Assembly (NCBI GenBank): GCA_947561395.2
Contig: OX387185.1
Span: 46,014,602 to 46,078,601, forward strand
Direction of reading: 5' to 3'
DNA from: Buxus sempervirens
Lineage: Eukaryota > Streptophyta > Magnoliopsida > Buxales > Buxaceae
Length of the DNA stretch: 64,000 nt
Positions 10,001 to 21,453 of this stretch are shown one piece after another. The translations under genes and the position numbers were made by a program. The notes under the pieces were generated by a model, which was given only the letters and a program-made list of their open reading frames with translations, did not search any database and was not told the DNA's origin. Every line of letters starts with the position of its first letter. The stretch's first letter is position 1.

Positions 10001-12104
10001 TATGTAAAACACCAAGTAACTTTAATGGATCATGAGAATTGTGACAAAATTCAAAAATCATCATAATATATCAGACTTGGGATACAAGTAATTGTCATAC
10101 CAGTAAACAAGTTATTACATAATTTCATGCCTTAATTCTAGTGATTGCCCATGTAAATGACCATCTTGGTAATGAATTGATGTTCCTAGGGTCTGATCCC
10201 TAAAAGAAAACAGGGTTGGGTACTTGTGTGCCATGTTCAACCCAGAATCACAATGTATACATAGAATACCATGATAGTTTGATCCCTATAGTGACTTTAA
10301 GGGGGATCTAGAAGGTGTTTGATCCTAACTGAAATGGATCATTGAAGACGGGCATTAATAAAAAGAGAAGCTAAAAGACAGAAAAGAGAGAACCGCGGGC
10401 AACCATCTTTCTTCTCAGTGTGCTTCTGAACTTTTGACACAAAAAAGTTGCAAACCTTGGGCAAGAAGAAAGACTTCCATGCTGGTAGGGATGCATCCAC
10501 AACACTCATTTGCTCCAGAAGATAAAAGAGTGAAGAATCTAGCTTTATGTACAGTCATGGTAACTGGAAGAGGGAAGTGGAGATGGGTAAATATAATCCT
10601 CTTCTATGTCAAAGATCTGGAGCACTCACTTAAATTGGCAGCAAGAACGTATGATATGGTAATGAAGTCAATAGTTATATTGAACTTGACTGCTTGTGTG
10701 AAACCAAAACAAAAATGGAGTACTTAATGAGGCTCTTTGTGGATGAAAGTGTCCAACTTGAAATTAATCTAGAGGATGGGTCTTCTATGAGGCATAATTT
10801 GAGCATGACAATAGGACTAATAATTTGACTTACCACAATTTAGCCAAGTGGATTCTTAAGCACTGCTCATGGATTGCCTTGCCTTTCTGGTCGAATGTTC
10901 TTCCCATTCTTTCTACTGTCAGCATGTAATTGTGTCGGTGGTCATCTCTGTAGCTGTGCAGGGTTTGTGCATGCGTGTACTGCAAGTCTCTTATTGATTG
11001 AACATGGGTAATTATAAAAGCTAAGGAACTTCTACAAATTAACTAAAAGATATAATAAAAGCGATGAAGCATGACCAACAACGAAAACCATAATTTACCG
11101 AGCACTGCTTGATGAAAAAAAATACCATGATAAAGTGGCTCCACTATTTTGGTGCCCCATAACCTTGAATCCTAGAGAACATACACAGATGACAAAAACT
11201 ATTAATCACAGCTTTATACCGTTAGTGTAATAATCAGAAATCCAAACTTCTGCTAGGTGCATGGTCAGCTTAGTTTGTAATGACAAGCATTGGGAACTTT
11301 AAGGTGCTGTTGAAGAAGCTATATTCCCAATGAGATATTATAATCAAGCTTCATGAAACAAAGAAACTGAGAACCAAGACATCAGATTCATGTAAAGATG
11401 AGCAGCTTCAAGTTTTCTTCAGAATAAGCACTTAGCAGTTACAAGTTGAAATGCAATAAATTTGCAAGTAGAATGGTCAATTCACTAGAACAGTTGCTCC
11501 TCCTAGCTATACTTATCTTTCCCATTTCAAAATAACACGAATTAATCTTAAAATAGAAAAATTATGCTTTAAACATGGATTTATTATTTCAATGAATGGA
11601 TGATTTCAAAAGCTTGCAAAGCAAAAAATAAGCCCCATGGATAAGTGGTAGTAAACTACACTCATTTCTATGAACATAGTTTAGCAATAATTGCGTGCTT
11701 TAAACATGAACTCCTTATCCTTAAATTGATGATCTGTTGAGCATAAAAGCAAATTATAAACTTCATGGATGGGAAATAGTACACTGCATTCACTCCTGTT
11801 CAGCATAATTCTGAAAATTCTTTTATTTATTCAAGCTCAGAGCTCAGTGAATAATTTAGCACTTCGCCCTTTTTCTTTTTTCTAACAAATAAAATGAAAT
11901 AATCAATTAGGAGTTGAAGATATTACATGAACTTAGCATCTAAAGGCTAGGGAACTTGCACAACGTATTACTAGGAAATACAATATCATTATATGCCGAG
12001 TTTACATAAATGGCCAGTTATACCACTCCTTGAGTTCACAATGTTACTGATAGTCAGCGAGAAGAAACCTTGAAAATTATAGAAGTTGTGGCATTTACGT
12101 CTCT
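7017..12104. other. Long intergenic region without a supported gene
   Basis: About 5 kb with no gene I can support; open frames such as 7260-7601 and 10434-10727 lack family resemblance. It holds a CCA/CAC-rich low-complexity run at about 9050-9175, a 22-bp direct repeat (9776-9797 and 9865-9886), and a degenerate duplication with a period of about 131 bp (the motif TGCTTTAAACATG near 11566 and 11697). Confidence 0.45.
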
Positions 12105-13150
12105 ATCTCTGCAGAAACAATGATAACAGCTATCAAGTTGAGGAATTCCCAAAAAATCGCAGAAGGAAAATAAACACATAGTAACTTATTACCTTCCCCG
12201 TTTCAGGAATTTCAGAAACTTTGTATGAATCTGGGGTTATCTGCGACAACCACAACCCCGGAAAAAGTGTCTGCGAAATAACAAAGAAATTGCAACAGAA
12301 TTAGCTACCAAATCAAGATGTGAACACGATTTATGCACATGAGGCAAGAACAGAAAATATTTTAAGAAATGGAATTTGAAAAAAGAAGGAATTTTCTTAC
12401 ATCTAAATGCTTTTGGACTATCTTAGCTCTCTTCTTCGGCCTTCTAGAGGGCCTCGTCCCCGCCATTAGCAGAAAATCCTCCTCAATCTCCTTTCGAGAA
12501 AGAGAGATTGAGAACTTGTTCATTTCTTTCTTTTCCGAATCCCGCGGCACAGCTGCACCTTTCAGGCGAAGTGATTTTATTGTGAGATTCTCAGTTCGCA
12601 CAGGAGAAGAATTGATTCTCCTGTCTTCGATCTTCAGAGTTTCTCTTATTTCATTTTCACTCGGAGCTTTACAAGCAGCTCTTCTCTTTCTAAGGTTCCA
12701 AGGTCTCGCCGCCGCCGCCGCCGCATCCGACGATTCTTCATCTTCGATCGAAGCCTTCATCCTATCCGCCACCGCACGGACATCGAACATGAGTTTTTCC
12801 TTCGTCGCTTCAATCCCCTTGTCTCCATCTCCCTCCACCTTGGACCTCCGTCCAGAAACACCGTTTGGCGGCGACGCGGATTTCTTGAACTTTATCAATA
12901 TACCCGAAGATCTACACGTCTCCACTTCGGTTCCCGTTCGGTCTCCAATCCAATCCTCCGATTCCGCTTCGGAAGGTGAGGATCTCCGATCCGAGATTTC
13001 GCCATTTGAATTCACCTTCATACAACGAAGAATCTTTTGGTTCGCCCATTTTAAGCAAGGCATCGTGAAATTGTGCAGCTTCGATCTTTCACGAGTCATA
13101 GACATCGACTTCTGCTGCCTATCTACCTCCGCAACGCCCGAAATCACCAT
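12105..13150 (-). CDS. DUF1639 family protein, three exons
   Basis: Exons on the minus strand: 13150-12401, 12270-12193 and 12110-12105, joined at GT-AG sites. The product is 277 aa. The N terminus has LHNFTMPCLKW and the middle has PWNLRKRR after an Ala run (GCC repeat). The diagnostic DUF1639 block begins EEDFLLMAGTRPSRRPKKR and reads through the first splice into LDTLFPGLWLSQITPDSYKV. The last exon adds one Arg and the stop, giving the C terminus PETGKR. The family is plant-specific, basic and of unknown function, probably nuclear from its Arg/Lys motifs. A later ATG at 13105 (MSMTRERSK) fits the usual family start about as well as 13150. The 345-codon frame on the opposite strand is a shadow. 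Confidence 0.85.
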
Positions 13151-13340
13151 TAATCAGGCGAAACAGCTCAAGCGGAAAAGCAAAGATCAACGCTGCCTCT
13201 CTTTTTCCCGTCCCGACGAAGCGAGTTTGCAGATTTTATTCGAAAACCTAGAGAGACTTGAACGAGAAACTTCCCAGTTCGTGAGGGCTTTTGAAATCGA
13301 AGATCGCAATTGTTTTCTCTACTTTTCAAATCGCCAGGAA

Positions 13341-13348
13341 ATATATAC
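13341..13348 (-). promoter_or_regulatory. Candidate TATA box of the DUF1639 gene
   Basis: The minus strand reads TATATAT about 190 bp upstream of the 13150 ATG, a reasonable distance for a short leader. Confidence 0.4.
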
Positions 13349-13609
13349 GAGAGAGGAGAAAAGCAGAATAGAAACGTTATTGTACAGTTTGGGGGGCCCT
13401 TTTTGAGTTAAATTCGTATTGTTCGCGACTCTCCCTCCGGGAAAAATATTTCCTGGCTGATCGGGTATCTTTTCCCTGTGAAACCTCTGACCTGGCTACG
13501 TGTTGCTGACATGTCCCGGTTTTATTTGGATTCCGTATTTAAAAAAATACCGAATTCGTATAGCAAATAAATTCTTTCGTGACTCGGGTTACGCGTCACC
13601 GTATCCAGC

Positions 13610-14701
13610 AGAATTAAAACGGGAAATTTGGTTTTTAGTGATACCTTTTCGAAACAATTCACATTCAATTGCCTAATTTTAGGTAATTAAGAAGTGGTGG
13701 TACTTTTGTAAAATAATTGAGAATCAATGTCATTTTATTGTTATGAAGAATTTTTTCCGAAAATACTCTCGAAAGACTTTCAAACTTCACCTATATCTAA
13801 GGCTACAACTTGGATTGGTTAAAATCGAAACCGAATCGGTTTAATCCGACTTTGGGTCGATTTGGTTTGTGTTATATAGTCTTTGGGTAGGTTTTGGTTC
13901 TAAAAATAGAGAACCGAGTTTGTTTGGTTCGGTTTTGGGTTGACGGCTTAGGTTAATCGAAAACCAAACCGAATTTCCTAAGTGTAAAACCAAACCAAAC
14001 CAAACCGAAATATTATAATATATATAAAATATACAATAGATATAGTTGTAATAATAAAATATAACTTATAAATTATAAGTATTAAAATAATGAATAAGAT
14101 TATTATTTTATAAATCTTTGTAGTTAATTATTAAATTAATTCATGAGCTCAAAAGTGCGATTAAAAACAATTAACATATGACTTAGGATTCTAAACTCTT
14201 TGCTCCATCTTATGTATGCATGTGAACTACTTAAGGGATTGGACCGCATATAAGTGATGATCCTTTAAATTTGTTGTGTGTATTCTTTAAATTTTTTTTG
14301 GGCAAAAGTGGGAATCTTTTTTTGATAATAGGTTTTAAGTATGGGAAAATGACCCAAACCGAACCGAATTGCAATTCGGTTTCGGTTCGATTTGGGTTGG
14401 ATTATGAGTTTTTTCTTTAAATAATCAGTTTGGGTATTTCGGTTCTAAGGTTGGTTCGGTTTTGGTTTGAATTGAAGTCAACCCAAACCAAACTTCACCG
14501 AGTTGCAACCCTACCTGTATCAAAAAGAGTAAAAAGGATTTCAAAGTCTTTTGAGGGTATTTTCGGAAAATTCTTCATGAACACACCGATTCTCAATTAT
14601 TTTTAAAAAATATCACTATTTTTTAATTACCTAGAATTTGACGACTGAATCTGAATTATTTTCAAAAAATATCACTAAAAACCAATTTTAGAATTAAAAA
14701 C
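13610..14701. mobile_element. Mutator-type MITE (11-bp target duplication), interrupted
   Basis: Ends 13621 and 14690 carry inverted GGTTTTTAGTGATA sequences, and the arms continue inward with recognisable inverted similarity (AAGACTTT / AAAGTCTT and a matching TTTTCGGAAAA-type stretch). Both flanks are AGAATTAAAAC (13610-13620 and 14691-14701), a perfect 11-bp duplication. The ends resemble those of the 391-843 element, so both belong to one superfamily. The interior is occupied by a hAT MITE (13798-14513). Confidence 0.85.
13790..14521. mobile_element. hAT-type MITE nested in the Mutator-type MITE
   Basis: Element 13798-14513 (716 bp) begins TAAGGCTACAACTTGG and ends as the inverse of TAGGGTTGCAACTCGG. 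Flanking 8-mers are CCTATATC and CCTGTATC (7 of 8 match). The subterminal parts are full of GGTTCGGTTTTGG-type repeats in both orientations. There is no coding potential. It is one of five elements in this window with this type of end. Confidence 0.8.
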
Positions 14702-17290
14702 TTATTTACGGAAAGATGTGTTATACTTTTGAATAGTTTGTTTGGAAATGGAAAGAATACCGTTACGAAGTTTTGGGGTTAGAATTGGAAAAAGAAAATG
14801 ACAAAAGTTTGGTCATATTTGTTTTTGATACTTCTTTAGCTCAAAGTCTGTAACTAATAATTTGGGATATCTTTAACTAAACCATATGGATGGAAACACT
14901 AAAAATCCTGGAACAATGTGACTGATGCATTCAATTAAAAAAAAAAAAGAAAAGAATCATTTCTAATAAGATGATATTTTGTTATAATTAGGATTACTTT
15001 GAATAAGTTAATTTAAGGTTGGCTATATATCTTAACTTAAATGATAAATAACTATTAATTAAGATCCATAGTTTTTCTATTACCCTATAATCAAAATATA
15101 ATAAAACAAGTTATTTATCTTGTGATTACAAAACATTCAGCTTACTCCAATATCTCAATTAAGTACTGCGTAAAAGTCAAACAAAAAAAAAACAAAAATT
15201 AAATAAAGGTTAGAATAATTCATTAAAGAAAAGCAAAATTAAACAAGAATTATATTGAAAGATAATGAATATAATTTTTATGAAATTTTATTTACTTATT
15301 GATGATAATAAATTTACCTATTTCATTAATGAGGTGTATATTATAAAGGAATTGAAAGGCAGGAATGGTGGTGGTGAAGGTTGTAGGAATAACAATTATT
15401 TTAAGCAAACTTTTAAGTTCAAATCATGTAAATAATTTGTTAAGATCATTCATAATTTATTAGTATCATTCAAAATATAAAATGTGTGACAACTATGCAT
15501 AACAATCTCATCTTGTTTTAGAATGAAGAACAAAAAATCAACTATTTACAATAAAAATTGCATTGTGAAACTATATATCTTTCAATGAAGCCGCATATTT
15601 TCAAGCAAATTTTTAAGAGTATAATTATTAAAAGTCTATATTATTAAATTATTAAAATTGTTATTTTAAAATTATAAGATCAAATTTAAGATAATTAAAA
15701 AAGAATTGGAATCCTATCAATTATACATCAAATATAAATAAATTAATCCTATAAATAAATTCTACAATAAATTTACTTCACTCTAATATATTAAATATAA
15801 TAATTATTTTAAACTATTATAAATATCAAAGCTCCATTTTTCATGCATTATATTGTATGGCCTTAAGTCTCATGTTAAATATATTGCTTATTTAAGCAAG
15901 AAATATATTATTTAAAACATTATAATACTATATTAAAAAAAGTACTTTTATTATTATTTTAATTATAATAATACATACTATTAAAAATATTATTAATTGT
16001 TTTGATAATTATTAGTATATATTTAATCCATTAATTATAGTAGTTTTATATTAAAATGATTAAATTAATATATTAATATGAACTTTAATATATATTAATT
16101 ATTTCAATGACTAATATACTTAATTAATTAAAATAAGTATTTTTGATAATTATTAGTATATATTAATAGTTGGATTATATTCTATTTGATTAATTTTATT
16201 ATTATTTTAAGATCTCATGTACTTTTGAAATCAAATATTTTAGAAAAGGATATTTTGGTATGTAAAGATAAAGCACACTTTAGGTAGTTAATAGTAATAT
16301 GAATTTAAATTCTATAACATACAAAACTATTTTGATATTTAAAAATTTAATTATAATAAAATAATTGAATACAATAATTTCTTTTTGCTAACTAAAAATA
16401 AAATTATAAAATAAGAAATATAAATTCAATGAAATTTAACAAAAAATGAGATATCTTTTGGGAATAACAATAATAATTAGTAAAAAAGTTTAGTATTTTC
16501 ATTTAATAACCATAGTCTATTACTCAAAAATAAAAAAAAACAATAAATCAATCTTAAAGTCCAATGCACGTCCACCGTTACTAATGTACAAAAAAAAGGG
16601 GGGATATCTAGAGTTTATGCCCTTGAGGTTCCAAACAATCATACTCTAGAAGTTTTTGAAATACCAATTTATGACCCTGAGGTTTGTTGTGTTTAACAAT
16701 CTCCTCATTTTAGAGGTTTGATCATTAAAATTTTAATAATAATGATTTCGTGGAAAGAGCGAGAATATATATTGATAATTTTGCCGCTTAAGAGCATTTT
16801 TGGACTCAAGGCATAAATAAAGCTTTTTAAGTGTAAAATTAGATAAGAGGGGCAAATTCATCAATTAACATTTCCTAGTGATGGTTTTAATCATCAAACC
16901 TTTAAAAGAGAGAAATTATTACACACATAAAACCTAAAGTGGTAAAGTGTTATTTTAGAAACCTCGGGAAAAGTGGAACAAATAAAGAGGGTAAAACTGT
17001 AGATATTCTAAAATAAAAAAGAAAAAAAGAAGAAAAAAGAAGAAGATAATGTTATAAACGAGACCGTTTCATTTGGAGCCCCTCAGTGGTTCCAGCATGA
17101 AACTTGCGGATGGATGACACTTTTCAATAGTGGGGCCCACACCCCAAAATGCATCTCAGCAGGTGGTTTCACTGAACCAACGGATTTTGGCTCTAGAAGA
17201 AATGCTCACCTTACAAACAGTATACTGAAGGTGAACTTTGGTTCCGAACACGGTATGACCCGCTCCTGTCCTCGTGCAACGGCTACCTGC
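14702..17290. other. Very AT-rich intergenic block
   Basis: No gene. Most of 14,900-16,560 is A/T with short TTA/TAT runs and almost no long non-AT words. At about 16,603-17,010 the two ends show a weak inverted match (ATATCTAGAGTTTATGCCC against ATATCTACAGTTTTACCC), possibly an old foldback element. The 150 bp from 17060 resembles 19424-19584. Confidence 0.45.
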
Positions 17291-17437
17291 GATTCCCTTT
17301 AAAATAAGTTAAATAACTACAAAACGCCACCGACCCTCGCTTTTACAGCTCCTCGCATCTCCGGCAGAATTCAAATCTCACAACTTGGAGTAATCGAATC
17401 GCTTTTTTTGGGCTTTCGTACCAATAAAAACCCCACA

Positions 17438-17521
17438 ATGAGCTTCATAACCCGAGAAGCCTTGCCAAGTTACCACCCAGCCAAACTTTCTGCAACTCCA
17501 AATCTTCAAAAAGATGCCTAG
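17438..17521 (+). promoter_or_regulatory. Upstream ORF overlapping the DUF761 start
   Basis: A 27-codon frame starts at ATG 17438 and ends with TAG at 17519-17521, overlapping the main ATG (17514) in another frame. If translated, it would compete directly with initiation at the main start. Confidence 0.45.
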
Positions 17522-18008
17522 GAGGAGATCACCCCTGTTCCAAAGAGCTCTGAATCTCTTTAGAATATCCATTTTCATGGCGAAAATTAGGAAACCCACT
17601 AGTTCAAATCTCATTTTCTTGAGGAAAACCAGGAAGTTCAAGAAGCTCATGCTTCTTAAACATTACAACTATGGATTTCTCGAAGAATACCAGTTCTCTC
17701 CTTCAAACTCTCCTCTGTTTCACCATTACGGAAAGCCGTGCAAGAAGATTAGCCATCGTGATATATATTCATTGCTATTCTTCTGCCGCTGTTCAGGTAG
17801 TTGGAGAGCCGAAGGAGGGGAATACGAGGGAGATGAAGACGTGATAGGCTACGCATTGGAGGCTCCACCAGTCAATATTGATGAGGCTGCCATTGTAGAA
17901 AACTTCCCCTATTGGGACAGTAAGGACGATTCAGTTGATCAAAGAGCAGAGATTTTCATCCAGAAATTCTATGAAGAGATGAAATTACAGACTCAGGAAT
18001 CAATTTAA
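17514..18008 (+). CDS. DUF761 (cotton fibre-type) protein
   Basis: Single exon, 164 aa. The basic N terminus (MPRRRSPLFQRALNLFRIS, then KIRKP and KTRKFKK) is followed by LLKHYNYGFLEEYQFSPS near residues 48-64 and a LLFFCRCSGS segment. The C-terminal DUF761 signature (DQRAEIFIQKFYEEMKLQ) lies at about residues 142-159. Order and length match plant DUF761 proteins that start in the same way, so I accept this ATG. Family members are small, plant-specific and mostly of unknown role. There is no signal peptide. An overlapping upstream ORF may control its translation. Confidence 0.87.
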   Translation: MPRRRSPLFQRALNLFRISIFMAKIRKPTSSNLIFLRKTRKFKKLMLLKHYNYGFLEEYQFSPSNSPLFHHYGKPCKKISHRDIYSLLFFCRCSGSWRAEGGEYEGDEDVIGYALEAPPVNIDEAAIVENFPYWDSKDDSVDQRAEIFIQKFYEEMKLQTQESI

Positions 18009-20600
18009 ATGCAGCTGAACGATTTACATTTAATTTATATTACCATTTTTATTCCTTCCCCTCCATGGGAGCTTTTTAAACTGTGGAGACGGGCTTCTTT
18101 TATTTTGTTCCAATGTTTTTTTCCAACTGGAGATTGTTGTGTGAAGCATGCCGAATTAAAGCGTTTTGTTGATTTTATTTCAAGTCTTTTGTGTAGTCGG
18201 TGGTTGAACGAAAGTTAAAGAGCCAGAATTTATAAGATGCTGTGCTAAAGAGCCAGGCCAGTTCATCTCCCCATGAAGTGGAACTTTGTTACGCTCTGTG
18301 CAAATAACTTTTCCCAATCAAAAGCATTACTGGCGAGGGTGACCCCTGTGCATCTTTCAAGCTCCTTTACTGAATCGATCAAGAAAAAGGAAAGGAAACG
18401 ATTTGTCTTGTCATCTGTGCTTACAAACTTTGCTTTTACCTGCTAAACTGTTTATAATCTTCCTTTCGATTATGGGTTTTTGGGATTAAAAATTTTAAGT
18501 GCTGATTCGGTATACATAGAAGATAGATCCCATCTATCAAGATCATCCGGTTAAGAACTAAATCAGAAACTTTTCCCTATTTTTAATTTTATTTGGCACG
18601 TGGAAACATAGAATGTTTCTTCTACAAACAATTCTTGATCACAATGATTGGAGGTATGGAGATTATTTTATACCGATATTAATCAGTTTATATATCAATA
18701 AATTTTGATCCTGGCATTTATGATTATTTTGCATAAGCGCACTCTTTTATTAATTAATGTGGTCTTTAATAGGGCCAAACTAAAGTAATCATCTGCATAT
18801 ATGTTTAATAATCATGATAAGACGTAAACTAATTAAATAAAGTTAATGTATATAATAAGCATGATTATTTGTATTTCATTTTCATGCTTTGATATATATA
18901 TATATATATATATTATTAATCACATGATTAAGTAAGAAAGTTTTGGCATATATCATTGGGATATATGAATCGCATAAAGTAATAAAAGCCTGGCATCACA
19001 AACTAACTATTTCCTTAGTAATCGCACGACTACATAGGGAGTGGTTACCACTATAACAAAAATAAAATAAGGCATGGAATTATATAACGCGACAAGGCAA
19101 ATTATTACGCCCACAAGTATAGAATTTCCTGATTAGTAGTCATGTAAAACAATTCAATCCGAACAAAATTTTTATGTTGAGTTGGGCTGGTCTAGTTTTA
19201 GGGTTCTGATTTAATTTTGATTTTGTTTTAAGATAGAGAGGTCAATTTTCAATTTAGTTAGGTTCAGTTTTGGATTAACAATCAAGAATATTAGTTTGGT
19301 TTTGCATTGATGTCAAGTCGGACCAAGTGGAACCAAGTTCCCACTTAATAATTGGGTTACAGGTATTGATAACATACTTAAAACTGTAAGGTTTGATATA
19401 TAAGTAAATGTCTGTTAATTTAAAGAGACCATTTTATCTGGTGCCACTCAATAGTACTAGCGTGAAACAGATGGGTTGATGCTGTGTCAGGAAGGGACGC
19501 CACACCCCAATGCAAATCCCACATAGCGGTATCATCGGATTTTTGCACAAGAGGAAATAAATGGGTTCTAATTTAAGCGTACCTTTCCTTGGCTTTCCAC
19601 GTTAAGCGATGGTCCCTAATTCATAAACACCAAACCGCATATATTTATTTCTTATGCTCCCTAAACAATAAACATGCTTTATACATTGACGTTGTAATTG
19701 TCCCTAAAACCCTAAGTGTATGTATTTATTTCTTATGGTCCCCTCCAAACATGCGTTTGGAAATTTTTCCTTCAAGTAAAATGGCAAGGACCTCTCTAGG
19801 TACCACCGCTGATGGCGTCTAGGGTAGTTACCAAAGAGAGAAAATAAAAAAAAGAAAATGGCAAAACTCGGTTTTTATACCATACATCAGACAACTCGCA
19901 AAGCAACGCTGTGATGCTCCACCGACAAAAAGTAAAAAAATGGAGATGCATCTCCCATGAGGCAATGACAGTATGACACGTCTTGTCGCTCTTTTGTGTT
20001 CACGTGTGGGATTTCCATCCCTTCCACGCGATAATGCGATTGCAAAGAAAGCGAAAAGGGCAAAAACACAAAAGAAGTAAAAAAGGAGAATTACTGTTCA
20101 ATTACCCTTTGGATAAAAAGATTGATCAAATGAGTCCAGAAATAATAAGAAAAACCATAAGGTGCGAAGCTTCCTTTTTAGATAAAATAGTTGTACCATG
20201 CGTTCGTATAAATCTTTCAATAACAAACAGTACACGTTACTGGTTACGCTTTAGGTAACGTTTCAAGCTTCTATTGGAAGAAGGAAGTACGTTGAACAAG
20301 ACGAGCCACACAGAGGATTTTCCTTATTTTTAAAATTTCAAAACAATCTACTTCCCTAACTTCATGACCTCTCACCCACATTTTACCAAAATGAATAAAA
20401 AATATAATAATTTATTTCGGATATGAATTTTGATTTAATCCCCATATATAAATTTTGTCATTTTTAAAAAATTCTTAAGGACGTATTTAAATAGATTTCA
20501 GATTTATAATTTTTTGGGTTTACTCTTTTCTGTTGACTCGCAGTCTCAGCACTTTGCTTATCCTGCGCCCGCCGCCCGACTACTGTGCGATCCATTGTTT
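18009..20600. other. Intergenic region without a supported gene
   Basis: No gene found. It holds an AT dinucleotide run at about 18,894-18,912 and a segment (19424-19584) related to 17060-17212. Open frames are short and lack family resemblance. Confidence 0.45.
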
Positions 20601-20618
20601 TCAACTGTAGTCTGTACC

Positions 20619-20625
20619 TATAAAT
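20619..20625 (+). promoter_or_regulatory. Candidate TATA box of the TRM-like gene
   Basis: TATAAAT lies in a CT/GA-rich promoter-like context about 830 bp upstream of the ATG at 21454. The intervening DNA would be a long leader, possibly with an intron. Confidence 0.45.
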
Positions 20626-21453
20626 GGGCATGAACGCCGAGAAGAGAGGAAGAGGCCGAGTCGGGAAGAGAGAACGGAAAGAGAGGCGTCGATCAGAGGC
20701 TGAGGAGCCCTTTTCTGCAATGGCAGGACCTTGAGCTGGAAATTTCAGGATCCAAGAAGAGGACAATTCATTGCTTCCTCTGCAAGGCGAATCTCGGGCT
20801 TCAGATTTTCCACTTCAGTCCTTTCGTACATATATTAAATAAATTATGATTTTCAAGCGCTTGAGGTTTTTTTTGCGACATTATCTTCTTATCTTAAGTC
20901 GAAGTGTCGAACAGTACACGATCTTTTTGCGTGAATAGATGTAGAAATTTTCTCGGATTTGTTGTTGTTTTTAGTTTTTACGTTTCTTTCGTACAGTATC
21001 GTCGTGCTTGTCTTTTTCCATCAACTTTTGAGTATTTTCAGGGATTTTCTGGGTTTCTAGGGTTCCTTTTGGAAATTGCTTACCCATGCTTTCTGGACTA
21101 CGACATTTTGGCTTTGTGATCATTAGCTTTTACGGGAAAGCTTTAAGAAGATTAGTGTATTTTATTTTGAAGCTTTTATTGATCACTTTATGTGGACAAG
21201 GCTGTAAGGGGTTTCTTGCGGAGATTTACAGAGTTTAAGCGGAGATGCCTGCACAGAAAGATTTACGCATCTCCTTTGAAATGTCAAAACCTGTCCATGA
21301 TGTGACTGTATTCTATCTCGTTGAAGATTTTGAGCACATTTTCTGCGAATCGCTAGATCTTCAGAGGAAGCAGCTCCTTCGGGCCTATTCTTTTCATTAG
21401 AGCTTGTGCAGAGAGTTCGTTTTGGCGTATTTTTTTTCTCTTTCGTTGGAGTG

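Noticed and set aside
12369..13406. 345-codon open frame on the plus strand
   Set aside because: It is the antisense of the DUF1639 exon, which has a recognisable family block and matching downstream exons. The plus frame has no family resemblance.
19140..19350. A sixth hAT MITE suggested by GGTTCAGTTTTGG-type words
   Set aside because: No TAGGG-type ends or 8-bp duplication could be found around it.
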